NCBI GenBank assembly: GCA_028751875.1
Contig: CM054159.1
Span: 12,492,173 to 12,556,172 of the forward strand
Length of the DNA: 64,000 bases
Direction: 5' to 3'
Origin: Rapana venosa
Taxonomy: Eukaryota; Mollusca; Gastropoda; Neogastropoda; Muricidae
A model generated the notes under the pieces. That model searched no databases and had not been told where the DNA came from. It was given only the letters and a program-made list of their open reading frames with translations. The translations under genes and the position numbers were made by a program. Of the stretch, positions 23,701-37,140 are shown one piece after another; position 1 is the first letter of the stretch; each line of letters opens with the position of its first letter.

Positions 23701-26700
23701 GACCCAAGAAAAAATTAACATCAAAGTTTCATTGTCAGTTTTTTTGAATGTTAGTTTATCCACTGGAACCCAATTTCTAGATTTTAAGCCAATATTTACA
23801 CCCCCAAATTTTGGTGATCCCTTTGATGGGGGTTTTTTTCTTTAAAAACCCCCCTTTCATAAATCTTTTTACAAGTTCAGTTGCCCGAAGTAGCCCCTTC
23901 ATAGTTGCAGAGAAAAAACTTAGGCGAACGAGGGGTCCCCACAGCATATAAAAATACCCCTTTTTCAAAAAAGGATGCCAGAAAATTTACAGTGTGGCTA
24001 GAGACGGGAAAAATAATCCATTTGTTGCTCACACGGTACCTCTCCCACTTTAATGACACATCACACATCTGTTTTGTTGAGGTGCCATGAGGAATGAGAA
24101 TCTGGGTGTCCTCAAAAAAACCTTGTGCTTAAATTTTTCCCTTAAACAGAGTCAAGCTTTTCCTTAGTGGGTGTTTCATCTCCCTTTTTACTTGGGTTTT
24201 GTCAGTAAGTGTTTCCCCCGGTGCAAGGGGCGGGCCCGGCTTGAGGGTTTTTATTGTGCTGGCCCAAAAAGCTGGTTTTTTCCGGTGGTGCTACTATAAA
24301 CCCCTCTTTCTTTGCTTTTTTTTAAATTTTCCATGCCAGGAAGAATGTGAAAGGGGGGAAACAAAAGAAGTTTCATTACCCAATACAGCTAAAAGGTCAA
24401 TAGCACATCTCCGGGTAGGCAAGAAAGCCCCCCTCTGGAAAACGAAAATTTTAAACTAAAGCAAACAAATCAATGTCAGGTTTGATATCAGAATTTCGGC
24501 TCAAAGAAGCAGTGAATCAATTTCCTTCTGGTCATGTGGCCCCCGTCTAGACGCCTGTCGGGTTCAATATTATCAACTCCAGGGGATGTGGCAGCACTGA
24601 GCCATATGTTTCTGCTTTTTACACCAATGCCAATTTGCTGATTCAGCTTTTTGATCTGTTAGAACCAGTTGTTAATACAACCTATTCTTGTGTTATAGAC
24701 AGATTTTTATGTGAACATTTATTGGTCATGCAAAAAGATTTTAAACCCAAACAAACGCTAATACTCCAATGAGTTAATTGTCCTTTTTGCTTTCACTCCA
24801 CCAGCCTTTTGTTTGGGCTTTGGTCTCAAAAATCCAAGCACCTATCCTGTACCTGAGTGTCTGTCTCATTAATAGTGGGATCTGACTTCAATAGGAGCCT
24901 TTTTTTATCTATTTTTGATCCACCATTCTAGCTCTGTTTCCCTTCGTATAACACGCGACTTTTTCCGTTTCCCCTTTCTTTTTTAAGTGCAAAACATTTG
25001 TCTTTTTCAAGTGCTTGTGTACAAAGGGCCCCTTGGCACAGCAAGAAAACAAGAAAACCATCATCCAAAACAAGATGCCGAATCTTATGGAAACTTTTCT
25101 GAAGAATAATTTTTGCATGCACACGCAGTTTTTTTCCGTTCATCTGTCACATGCGGGGCATGCTATGGAGTTTATTTTTAAACCCAGTATTATTTCTTTT
25201 CCCCAGGTTTTGAACTGAATTTCTTTTTATGTACAAGAATTCTAGATAGAATAATTTTTTTGTGTCTGTCACACATGTAAACTTCTGTTTTTAGACTCTC
25301 CAAAAAATTAAAAATCCAATGATGAAGTTTTTGGGGACCATATCTTAAGCAGCTAGGGGTTTATAAATTTTGTGAAAATTTTCTGGGGAAACGGACTGAG
25401 TCCTAGCGTTGCCTGAAAACATACAGTTTTCTCCCATCTGAATTTAGGATTTCAGAAAAGTTCCCCCTAGTAGAATAATAGGATCTCTCAATCAATTTAT
25501 CAAAATAACAATTTTCGTCACTGATCCCAAAACTGTATGTTTGTTCCCTCTTAAATATTTTTTTTATTTAACTTTCATTTTGACTTCAATTTTTTAAAAA
25601 TTCTCTTAAAAGCCATCTTTTTTTTTCCCCCAAAAAAGTAGGGGAGACAATTTTTCCTGATTTGGCAAGGAAAATTTTTTAATCACACCCCTTTTTAAAG
25701 GTTTTCTATTTCAGATCATGCAAAATTTATGCTTGTTTAAAAGGGCCTTTGTGAACTTTGCTTTATACTTCTGGGGAATCATCAAAAGTGTTTAATTCCT
25801 TAAAATGTTTCAAGTAATCAGGGGCAGAAGTTAATACTTAGAAAAACAGCTTTTTCCTTAAAGCTTCCCGCTGAAATTTATCTGCTTTACTTTAAGATAA
25901 GCACAAGAGAGGGGCAAGCAAAATTCAAATTCACTAACCTTGTTTCCAGAAGGGGGGGGCGGTTCAGTCAGGGTCGAGTTTGCGGTGGCTGTTTTTGGAC
26001 CTTGTTCCAAAAATCTTGTTTGTCTGCCCCTGCCTCATCTTTTGGCCTAAAAAAAAAGGGTGGGTTGTTGTCTGCCATGTGGTTTTCTTTTTTTGGCCAC
26101 GCTGCTTGGGCCGAGTTTTTGGGACTCCTTCTTTTTAAAGCTTTTTGAAGCCGGGGCCATACAGTGTTTTGGTGTCATGGGAACAGCGGTGCAATAGCCA
26201 GAGGTTTTGGGGGAGGCGGGGCGGGGATTTTTCCCTTTTTGGGGGGGGTCATGGTTGGCTGCCTGTGAGGGGTAGGGCGTTAAAGATGGGGTATGCATCC
26301 GGGCAGTTCCGGGGATTTCTGCATCCCGCCCTAGATGGGATTCTTTCCCTTTAGAATCGGGCAGTGAAGACGTTTTGCTATGGAGCTTTTGACAGGTTTT
26401 TTTTTGGGTATTTGCCATCCTCATCCCTTTTTCGTGGAAGGGCTTAAAACGGAAAAAAAATTTTCCCGGGTTTTTTCGGGGGAAAGCCCCGTAAGAACAG
26501 TTTTCGGGGGTAGGGTACTTGGGATTTTTTCCCCCATTTCCTGTTGGGGGTTAGATCCAAAACTGGACTCCCCAGCTTTGCCAATTTTTCAGAAAAGGTC
26601 CCTTTTTTCCCTCATTACCATCAAAGGTGGTCCATTTTGGGGAAAAAAGTCGTCATCTTTACCCCCATCCTCTGGATTCTCCATCATTCTTTCTCCAGCT

Positions 26701-26998
26701 CCCCCTGCCCTCTCTCAAAACACTGTCAGTAAAATTTTTCTGAAATTTTGCTGCCTTTTTTCTTTTTCCCTTCATTTTCCCAAGGGGTTCTTTTTTGAGC
26801 CAGCGTCATTTTCTCTTCCTGGAGTGGGTGCCTTTTTTCCAAAATTTTTCCCTTCTTTAGAAAGATTTTTTTGGATTGTTGTCAAAATATTTAGAGAGAT
26901 GATTCCCTTTCGTAGAAATGGCAGCTGTGGTTCTCTTCATTGACAATCCATCACCAATTCCGCTCTAGAGTAACAGCAGCTACCCCCCCCCCCCCCCC

Positions 26999-27035
<37 letters not shown>

Positions 27036-30000
27036 ACAGAACAATATCCACAATACACAGTATTTCACCAGCTACAAAACAAACAAAAACAGGTGGTGAT
27101 AAAAGTAAACGGTTTTAAACACAAATCAAAAGAAACCAAGAAAGGCTAGGACTAGAACTATATTATAGCTTATGCTCAGATTCCTGATAGTGATGGGCGT
27201 TGCGGACACAGTGAGAGGTGATATGATAACACGTCTGGTCAGTAAGGTGGCTAGGCACGAACTGGCAGTAGGCTGCCCGCGGTTTCTCATGTGCCTGTAG
27301 TGGAGGTATACAGGAAATGAGCAAGAATTTATGACTTTTTGGCCAATTGTCCAACATAATCATATTTTTTTAAAGCACAATAAGGACAAGCTGTAGGTAC
27401 TTTTATGATATGAACATACTGATGATAAGTTATTTTCATGTGCACATACTGTTAAGTGTAGTTGCTTGAAGTTGATGTTTGATAACGTCAGTATAATTGT
27501 TATTTTAACTGTGCAGGGATATCATAACCATCTACCATGAGCCACCACCTGGGATGTGTGTTGTTCCAGACAAAGATGATATCACAAAGGTATAAAATGC
27601 TTGGCTTGTAGATCTATTGAAAGTAGATTTTACCAATAAACATTGATTGTCATAATCATTGTGTGTGAAAGAATGCCAATTGTTTGCTTTTTTTTTTTTT
27701 TAACCCAACCAGTAATTTGTGCAGTGGACTCAGACTGTATTAGTTTGAGCCCTATTCCAGACAGTATGTTTATATAAAAAAATTTATTTTTTTTTTAGCT
27801 CTGGCTGCCTCATAGAATGAGCACTCAGAATTGAATGAGTTTTTGTTTATTTAAATACCACTTTTAAGTTATTGACCAAGTGGAAAGGCTGGGTTCTCAA
27901 AGCAAAGGTCAGTATCATCAACTTTACTGACATGAATTTGAGAGTGTTCTCAAATGAACCAGTGCTACAGTTGAGTTTCAAGCCAGTTGATGTTGGGAAG
28001 TTGAAGTGCAGCCCTGGTTCTCTATTCGTATTTTATTATCATCCTCAGAGGAGTGCAACCCGGGTTCTGTATTTGTATTTCATGATCAATATCATCCTCA
28101 GCGATAGTTTTATCATTTATAAGAAATAATGTCTCAGATTCAGTTTAATTTTGTGCGTTGTGTTACTGTGACCTTAATTCTATTTGTTGGGATTTTTAAA
28201 ATAATTTTTTTGGTTGATGGAGGTTTGTTTTGGGGGTGTTTTTTGGGGTTTTTTTTTTTTTTGGGGGGGTGGGCGGGGCCACTTCCATAAATGGTAAATC
28301 TATATTGATCAATTTTATGAGATACAGGGGAGGGGTGGAGAAACAGAAACAGCTAGCCAACCTCTTTATGAATTGTCTTGCTAAGTCTGGCTCGGTATCA
28401 AACTGTATCATTGTCAGTAAGAGCTTTTATCACATGTTCTATACGTGCGGATCAGAATAGCTGGCGCTCCTTCTAATTTCCCCAAAAGGGACACTGCAGC
28501 TGTACAGGGTCTCTTATGTTTTTAGCCTTAAACGTAATGTTACAAGGAGACCAAAAAATCATTTCACTTCCCTTAGATGATTTTTCTGTTTTTAAAAAGC
28601 AAAAAAAAAACAAAAACAAAGCACCAAAAGAAAAAAAGGTCTGTTGTGAGTGAAACAACTCACAAAAAGCATAAATTTGCATTAAAAATGTTTAATAGTA
28701 GATAGGTGTATTTACAAATGAAAATTTTAGAGGGAAATTTAAATTTCCTTATGTTAAATCTAAATTGAAATATATTTTCAGCACAATATCTGTCTTAAAA
28801 TTTTTAAAAAAAGTAAACAAGAGAAGGAAAACTAATAAAATAGTTTTGTGAGGATTCTTGTTTTTTAACAGTTGCAGGTGTTTAGAATCGAGGATTATCG
28901 ATGAATAAATAAGTTTTTTTTAGTTGGTTTTAAGTAGAAACAGAAAGTAATCTTCATTTTATGTTGACAGCTAAAGCTCGCTCTCTTCTCTCTCTCTCTC
29001 TCTCTCTCTCCCTCTCCCTCTCCCTCTCCCTCCCTCCCTCTCTCTCTCCCCCTCTCTCTCTCTCTCCTCCCTTCCCTCTCTCCCCTCTCTCTTTTCTCTC
29101 CCCCCTCTCTCTCCCTCTCTCTCTCTCTCTCTCCCTCTCTCTCTCTCTCCCCCTCTCTCCCTCTCTCTCCCTCTCTCTCTCCCTCTCTCTCTCTCCTCTC
29201 TCTCTCTCTCTTCTCTCTTCTCTCTGCTTTGCCTTTCTTGGTGGGTGCTTGCCTGGTCTTCTTCTCTGTGCTTTAACTTTGCAGGTCTGCCGTTGGCCGC
29301 AGCCAACACTTCCTGACTTCAGATCAGCTCATTTTAATGTAAGGTTGCATTACTGGTATGTTTGTGTTTCCATAACCACTTAATGCTGACCATGAAGTAC
29401 AGGATCTTTTAACATGCTATTTGGTCTTCTGCTATTTCATATGTACACAAAGGGCAGGTCTGCACTTAAAAGTTGACCAGGAGATATAAAAATCGCACCC
29501 GGTTAGTAAATAAAATTCATACAAGAACTTAAGCAATGCCTGAACAAAAGTTGCACAGAAGTGTCACATTGGTTTGAAACGAAATAACTAAATCGTGGAA
29601 AGAAACTGTCCCCTGATTCTGCTGCATGCCTGAAAATTTCAACCTGGTACCCATGATATTCACACAGTTAATATTTTTTTGACGGGGAGTATCAGTTGCT
29701 GTTTGGCCCAAGCCAAAAGCTTGTGTCAGTTTCTTGATGTCAGCTAAATTGCCAAGGCCTACATTAAAATGTTGTTATGTTTAAAATGTTGTGTTGAGAT
29801 TGCCTCAGCCATGACAAGCTCTTAAAAATACAACCTGCACTCTCCTTTATAGGAGAAAAATTCCTCTGAAGTCGGAGGGATGGCTGCCTATGTGGCGAGG
29901 TACTTGAAAAGAGTCATACACGCAAACTTCTCACCCCGGGGTACTTCCCATCTCACAGTGATTCCCAGGTGGGATGAGTGAGTCAGAGTGCTGTTTGGGT

Positions 30001-30943
30001 GAACCCGGGTGTAAAGCTGGGGAACGCACAACAAATCAGTTGCTGTTTCCAAGTTGAAGCAACCCCCTAGACAGGAAGCGTCAATCAGTTCATTCATGAC
30101 TTTTTGCATCAAGGCACAGAACTCACTCGATTAGCTCCAAAACTTCACACAAAGCTAGTTGTTCCTTGGTTTGCTTCTTTTCCGGAGTTTTTTAAGACTT
30201 TCGTTTTTTTGTGTGGTTCAAGCAACTTTGGCTTTGTGTGTGTGCGAGTGAAAGATGTTGCAAAATTGTGGTTTGTCTTGTTGTAAGAAACCATGCATGT
30301 GCTGTGCTTGGATAGTGTCAATACTTCTGATAGAAATGAGCTACATTCATATGATGAAATTGATTCAGAAGTGGTTGAAATTGATGTTGCAGTACCTTCA
30401 GCTAGTGCCCAGTTCAAAAGAATCATTGATTTGGGGATGGACAGTATATTGACAATGAATACTTTTGATAACTAACTAATAATTAATAACCGACAAAAGT
30501 TGCACCAAAAAAAGGTAGATGATTTACTTAGATTTGTTTTCCACAACTTCAAAGTGATGTTAAATTTCATTTGAATTTGTTAGTAGCGAAAATGCCATTT
30601 CAAACAAATACAAGTGCCTACTCACCCAAATGTTCTCGAGACAAGCTCAGGCCAGCAGAAGGCAATCCCAGTCATAGGAGCGTGTGGTGCAGGAGGAAGG
30701 AAGGTTTCATTTTTTTGTATACATCTTTATTAAGATGAAGGAGGTAGGGGAGAGTTAGTCACAATTTACTTTACTAGATAGGATTGTGAGTCCAGGAAGA
30801 AATCATTCATGTATCTTGATAGGATATTGTGGTTAAAGGACAAATTATTTGTGTGTGCGCACACGCACACAGATAGAGAGATAGATAGAGAGATATAATT
30901 ATAGATATAGATTATATATATATATAGAGAGAGAGAGCGAGAG

Positions 30944-30979
<36 letters not shown>

Positions 30980-33900
30980 CAATTTAATAAGTTAGCCATA
31001 AATATAAAATATATCTTAGTATAATCATATATAATAACGTGAGTGCAGCTTTGTGGACCAACATAAATTGATACACCTGATGTTCATCAATCAAATGTGT
31101 TGTGGTTTTTTTAAACAGACATTGATGCATATTCTTTTTCAGCTACATGCACTGCTGACAGGACCTTTTGATACACCATATGAGGGTGGATTTTTTTATT
31201 TCCTCATCAAATGTCCTCCTGACTACCCTATCCGGCCACCACGGGTCAGACTGATGACGACGGGCAACGGCATGGTGCGGTTCAACCCCAACCTCTACAA
31301 ATGCGGCAAAGTCTGCCTCAGTATACTCGGGTAGGCTTGTGTATTGATCAACGGGTCTTTTCGCTTGTTTGCCGATGTGGGTTTGTAAAGGTATGACGTG
31401 TGGATGGCTGACAACAGTGGTGGGTGGTTATCTATGGGTATGACCTGGGGAAGTAACGGGGGGTGGGTGGGGTGTTGGAGGAATGACATACAACCCTGCA
31501 TGTATGTGTGTTTTGAAATGAAAAGATATTTTAACTGCACATGATGGTTTGTGGTTTTTTTAATTTTATTCTTTTATATCGAGGATAATGGAACAAGCAC
31601 TTAAGTGCTTTTTTAACATCCAGTCCCCGTGTGTGTGCGGTTTTGTAAATTCTTTGATCTGTTCCCACTGGCACACAATGTCCTACTGTTACGAAAAGCG
31701 GAACAGGGTTTAACATGTGCGCAAGATGTTCTGCGTGCGTTCACACATGGGGCCTCGGTTTATAGTCTCATCCGAAGTTGTGTGCATGTGTGAGAGAGAG
31801 AAGGAAAGGGGGGGATGTCTTTGCATTTTATTGTCAATGATAATGATGTACTAAGTCAATTTTGTACTCTGTCAGTTTTGTTCATGGGAAGAAAGACGGA
31901 CACAAGCAATGAAAATAAGTATGTGTATGCACTATGCTTTGTGGATGCACATCCACAGGGGCAGCATAGCCTAGAGGGTAAGAGTATTACACTTGTGATC
32001 TGGCGGTAGGCAGGGGCATGGATTCGAGCCTCCGCTGACTTGTTTCATCCCGGGCGATTCATCCCCTGGAGTTTTACGTACTCTTCACCTTTTTTTGCAA
32101 CAAGTTTTTGCACGAGACTGTAAATTCAGGTCCATTCGCAAATGTACCGGGAACATCTTGTGACCATGACTGTTTAAAACCCATGCACTCTTTTCATAGA
32201 AGAGTAGGCCAGCCGTGGGTTGTGGTATGCGTGATATTCTTCTTACAAAATGCTCAGACAGCATCTACTGTTGTCTGTCTTATGAGCGAAAATGTGCTGC
32301 ACTGCCGTTAAGCATCTGACAAGTCAGGCCCAATGCATCGGACTTTGGCGTGGGAGAGAATTGTTGTTGTTTTTTAATCTGTCCGGAAAATAAGGCAGAA
32401 GAATGGACCAAGAAGGCAGAAAGTAGACAAAAGGAGGTGACAGGAAGAAAAGGAGGCAAGCACAACCTTCAGAAGTGCACACTATTCAGTGACCTGAGGA
32501 AGATTGTGTGGCCGATGGAGATAACCCTGCAAACTAAGCTGTACGGTCCATGAGAGGAGCTAGAAAGGACTTGCCACTATTTCTCCCAAACACATCTGAC
32601 GGTGTAAAGAGCGAACAAGAGAAGAGAAGAAGAGGAAGAAAAGGAACAAGGCAGAAATAAAGAGAGGGATAGAAAAGAGGGAATTCCTAAAGCAAAACTT
32701 CCAGGAGGTGGGGGGGTACTGTTTATACTGACAGGCCCCTGACATCCCCACAGGGGAGTGTGGATGGAATGAACGTAGCATACACCTTCTGCAGTCTGGA
32801 GAGAAGAGAAGGGCTCCGCTAACTAGATCCATCTTGCCCACAACTGAACTACTGACTCCTCAAGGAGTTAAGGAAGCTATCAATCAAGTTGCGAGTTCTG
32901 TTTCATAAGGTGAAACAATCTGCCCGGAAGAAAGAGAAGGGGATGGAAAAAGATTGTGTGCATTATATATATATGAATAATTTTATTATAATATCGATAC
33001 TCACTGTGCTATATTTCGTGCTTGCGTATATATGCCTAACTCTCTCTCTGTCTCTGTCTCTGTCTCTGTCTCTCAGCACCTGGTCAGGTCCAGCTTGGAG
33101 TCCAGCACAGTCCTTGTCGTCTGTTCTGATCTCCATACAGTCGCTGATGAACGAGAAACCGTACCACAATGAGCCTGGGTTTGAACAGGTAGTGCAGTTC
33201 TGGTGGTTTTTGCTTTCTTCTGTTCTGCATACGGTCATTGGATTTTGAGAATTTTTGTTGCTTTTTTTTGTTTGTTTGTTTGATGTATTCATATAGAATT
33301 AGCAATCAGGCATAGAAATATGTATGTACTCATGCATACATGCAAGAATGTATGTGCATTCATGCACACACACTCACACACGTGCATGCACACACATTCT
33401 TAAATATTTGAGTCTTGACCCCATTACGGCCGCAGCCGACAGTAACAGCGGCTGCCGCTAGATTCAATACGACCGCAGCCGACAGTTGGTGCTGCCACGT
33501 GGGCAGTACTTTTCCATCACACACAGACCTCGTGGTTTTCAACCTATATGTCTGAAATTGGTGGGGTGGTGCAGGGAGTGCTAGAGAGGGTGCCAGTGAT
33601 AAATTTAGACCACTAACATGCATGTAGTGGGGAGGGAAGGAAGAAATAACAGCCAGCGACCAGAACGCTTTTCAATCATAGCAGCGTGTCAGAAAAAAAT
33701 GGCATTTTCTTTGGTAGCAGACAGTTTATCTGATTAGCGAGGTGATGAATTGATTGTTATTGTCTTGGAAGTAGAAACATTTGAACGATAACTGTTAAGT
33801 GAGTCCCATATTAAACGCTTATGAGGAAGAGGAGGAAGGAAATGCTGCCGTTAGGGAGAAAAGTGAACCAGAAAATAACGTGTAGTGGCACATTCCTGAC

Positions 33901-36900
33901 CTGTGCTACACACACTAACTGTGGAGAAATTTGATCTCCCGGCTGGTCCGCGGCATAGACACCTGAAAACGTGATGCCTTTTGACTGTTTTCTCATTATT
34001 ACCACACTTTTGCTTTGAAACTGCAATGGCAGAAACAAACAGATATGCCGATAACAAAAATAGCAAGAAGGTAAACAAAATAGGCCTCCGATCTGCCAAG
34101 GTTCGACAAGTGACAGCTATGGGTACACCTCCCACACATCCATAATTTGTGCTTTTTGTGATGTGATGTGACCCTGTGCCATCAGTACGACTACTTTAGA
34201 GACTACCAGGATTAAAATTTTGTAGGATTACAGAAGTTCTGTGTTGTTTCGAATCTGTCACACCTGTGCTGTGACACTGGTGACAGTAAGACGGTCATGT
34301 ACAATAATACACTTCTGTACACTTAACAAACATGTGGTAGCACACGCAGATATGAACTGCAGAATAAAGGTCATATGTTGATTGAATATGACTTGTTTTC
34401 AAAAGAAAAAAAAGAGTTAAACAAAACTTGTCTCCTCAAGACATACCATAATACAACAGGTGCTATGGAGACACTGTGTGACACATCTTTGAAGTACTAT
34501 TGCACATAACCATTGGTAAACACATCAGCTGGGTATCAGTTCCTTATTCGACACTAACATGCATGAACTATTGTCAATTCCATGCAGGATTTGCTGTTTT
34601 ATCGTATATACCATACTTTTACCTGTGACTGGTGACAAATAAGGTGACATTGACAAGACAGCTGGTGACCAGACACATAAACTTGCATCTAAATCAGTAA
34701 ATGCAAGTACAAAGACATATCTAGCTTGTGACAAAATTTCAGCTTGATAGCTTGTCATGCACACACACAATTGTCTTAGGAGTAAAGTAAGTCAGTTGGG
34801 GGTAGAAAACCTTCAAAGAACTAAAAATCTACAGGCAGTTTAGCTCTGTAGAATCCAACAACAAGAGGGTTAATCCGGCTAAAATGGTAATTTTTGTGTG
34901 TATCCATGTTGAATTATGAGAAAGACTTACACAGATCTGCACTTCCACACATCCAAGCATGTGTGTGAACATGTGCACACGGACAGGCATGCAAGCATAC
35001 ACACACCCACATGCTCACACGCGCACGCACACACACACACACATACTCGCGCGCGCATGCACACACACACTAATTAACTCAAGTGTCTTGAGTGAACAGA
35101 CGTAAAATCGAAGTAACAACTACACACTCACACACGCATGCGCACACACACATGCACACAACAATAACCTTTGGTTGATACATCTGAAATTGAAAAGTGG
35201 ATTTTTAACAAATGTTTTAAAACTCAAGTATCCAGTCTGAATTTCTTGGGGGGGGGGGGGGGGGGGGGGGGGGTTGTGGTTTTTTTTTTTTGCAGACATG
35301 ACTGAAATTCATACTTTTCTTTTTTTCATGGAGGTAAGCGTTGGTTTTGTTTGTCTTTAGGAAAGAAACGCCGGTGACGCCGGCCGTTACAACGAAATTA
35401 TACGACACGAAACACTACGGGTTGCTGTCTGTGATATGCTGGAAAAAAAGTGCCACTGTCCAGATGAATTACAGTGAGTTGCAACTGCAAAAGAACATTG
35501 GCTCTGCCCCAAAGCTTAGTCAGTTCTCGGATGTCAGCACAGAGCTTAGACAGACCTGCAGTAATTGAACATGTTGTCGTTATGCTGTGGAATACTATGT
35601 TGAAACTCTTCATCCATGACAAGCTCTTGGCAGAAGAACATGTGCTCTCCTTTCAAGGAGAAACAAATTCTCTGAAGCTGGAGTAAGCCTGCCTGTATGG
35701 TGAGGTACTTAAAAAAAAGAAAAAAAGAAGAAAACAAGTACACATAAAAAAAGCCCCAGTCATTATGCAAACAATTCATCCACAGTGTACTTACAGTCTT
35801 AAATTGATTGTCCAGAAGGATGAGCGAGACCAGAGTAAATATTCTCAGTGACCTCTCCAGCTGTTAAGGTGGGAATCCCCAATTTACAAAAACAGAACAA
35901 AAAAAACCCACACTATTTTTTTTTTAACGCTGTTTTTGATTTGATTTGTGTATCAGTCTCTTGAGTTTTGCCTGGATATCAAACTTGTCTCTGACTTTGT
36001 TTCTTTTCCAAATTATTGAGAACATTATCATGGTCTTGTTACGGAAAAGGAAGGTGGCAGGATGGTTAAGACGTTTGCCTGCCAACAAGTAAACCGTGAG
36101 GTTCTGGGTTCGATTCCCAGCCTTGCCCTTTCTTCCCAGTTTGACAAAAAAATTGAACTGAATGTCAAAGTCCTTCAGATGAGACTATAAACTGGGGCCC
36201 CGTGTGCGAACGCATGCAGAACATCTTGCGCACACGTTAAATCCTGTTCCGCTTTTTGAAAGAGTAGGCCATTGTGTGCCGGTGGGAACAGATGACAAAA
36301 TTTACAAAACCGCATACACACGGGGATGGAAGTAAAAAAGCACATGAGTGCTTATTCTATTATCCTTGATTAAAAAAAAAAAGTCATCTGAGCGCTTTGA
36401 TTTGTTGCTTTGCAAGATTCAGCGCTATATAAATTCCATACATTATTATTATTATATAGAGGCAAAGGAGGGATGACAAAGATCATAGGGCATATGATTA
36501 GCAGCACCTGTGGTTTATCTTATTTCTTTTTCATTTGCGTGGTCGAAAGGCAGCAAGTCTATGTCTTCTTGATCTTGATATTTTTTGTTTAAATGTATAC
36601 TTAACTATGTGAAAAATTCAATCATTTATTTTGTTTTCCAATTTAGAAATAGCCAAAAAGTTAGACAATTACTGTTTCTCCCTCGTCATGTGATATTGAG
36701 CTTGTTACATAGATTGATTATGTTTCTGACGACTATGTCTGAGGTCACTGAAACATACGGTAACCATACATGAATTAAATTTCGTTGGCTGGCTTGTTTC
36801 ATTGTAGGTTATGATTAACCTGTTTCAGTGAAGTCATGAGATATTATTGGCCTGTGACAGTGAAATGGTGTGTTATCATTGGCCTGTTTCAGTAAAATAA

Positions 36901-37099
36901 TGTGTATTAGTTGGCCTGTTCCAGTAAAAATAATGTGTATTAGTAATAATAATAATAATATATGGAATTTATATAGCGCTGAATCTTGTAAAAAAAAAAA
37001 AAAATCGAAGCGCTTGCACTCAATCATTTACAGGCATGCAACTCTCCTTAAACATAATGAACAACAGATTTCAAAACCATGCAAGTGCACGCATGCACG

Positions 37100-37140
<41 letters not shown>

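Larger units (their letters stand above)
27590..31142 (+). other. UBE2Z intron 2
   Basis: 3.55 kb. It holds a long CT-rich microsatellite (28981-29226), a dispersed repeat (29705-30060), an unassigned 60-residue frame (30293-30475) and an AT/GA microsatellite (about 30870-30974). No exon is needed here by the protein model. Confidence 0.8.
31331..33076 (+). other. UBE2Z intron 3
   Basis: 1.75 kb, containing a minus-strand SINE fragment (31575-31790), a plus-strand SINE-like element (31963-32410) and a (TCTCTG)n pyrimidine tract just before the acceptor at 33041-33076. Confidence 0.8.

Noticed and set aside
28961..29383. Ser/Leu-rich and Arg/Glu-rich frames over CT tracts (also at 42481-42870, 32889-33248 and 46528-46914)
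   Set aside because: Both strands are open because CT/GA repeats lack stops. No start context, no homology.
36060..36135. Possible tRNA gene
   Set aside because: The T-arm and B box are good, but there is no convincing acceptor stem, and the sequence continues into a SINE body shared by many copies.
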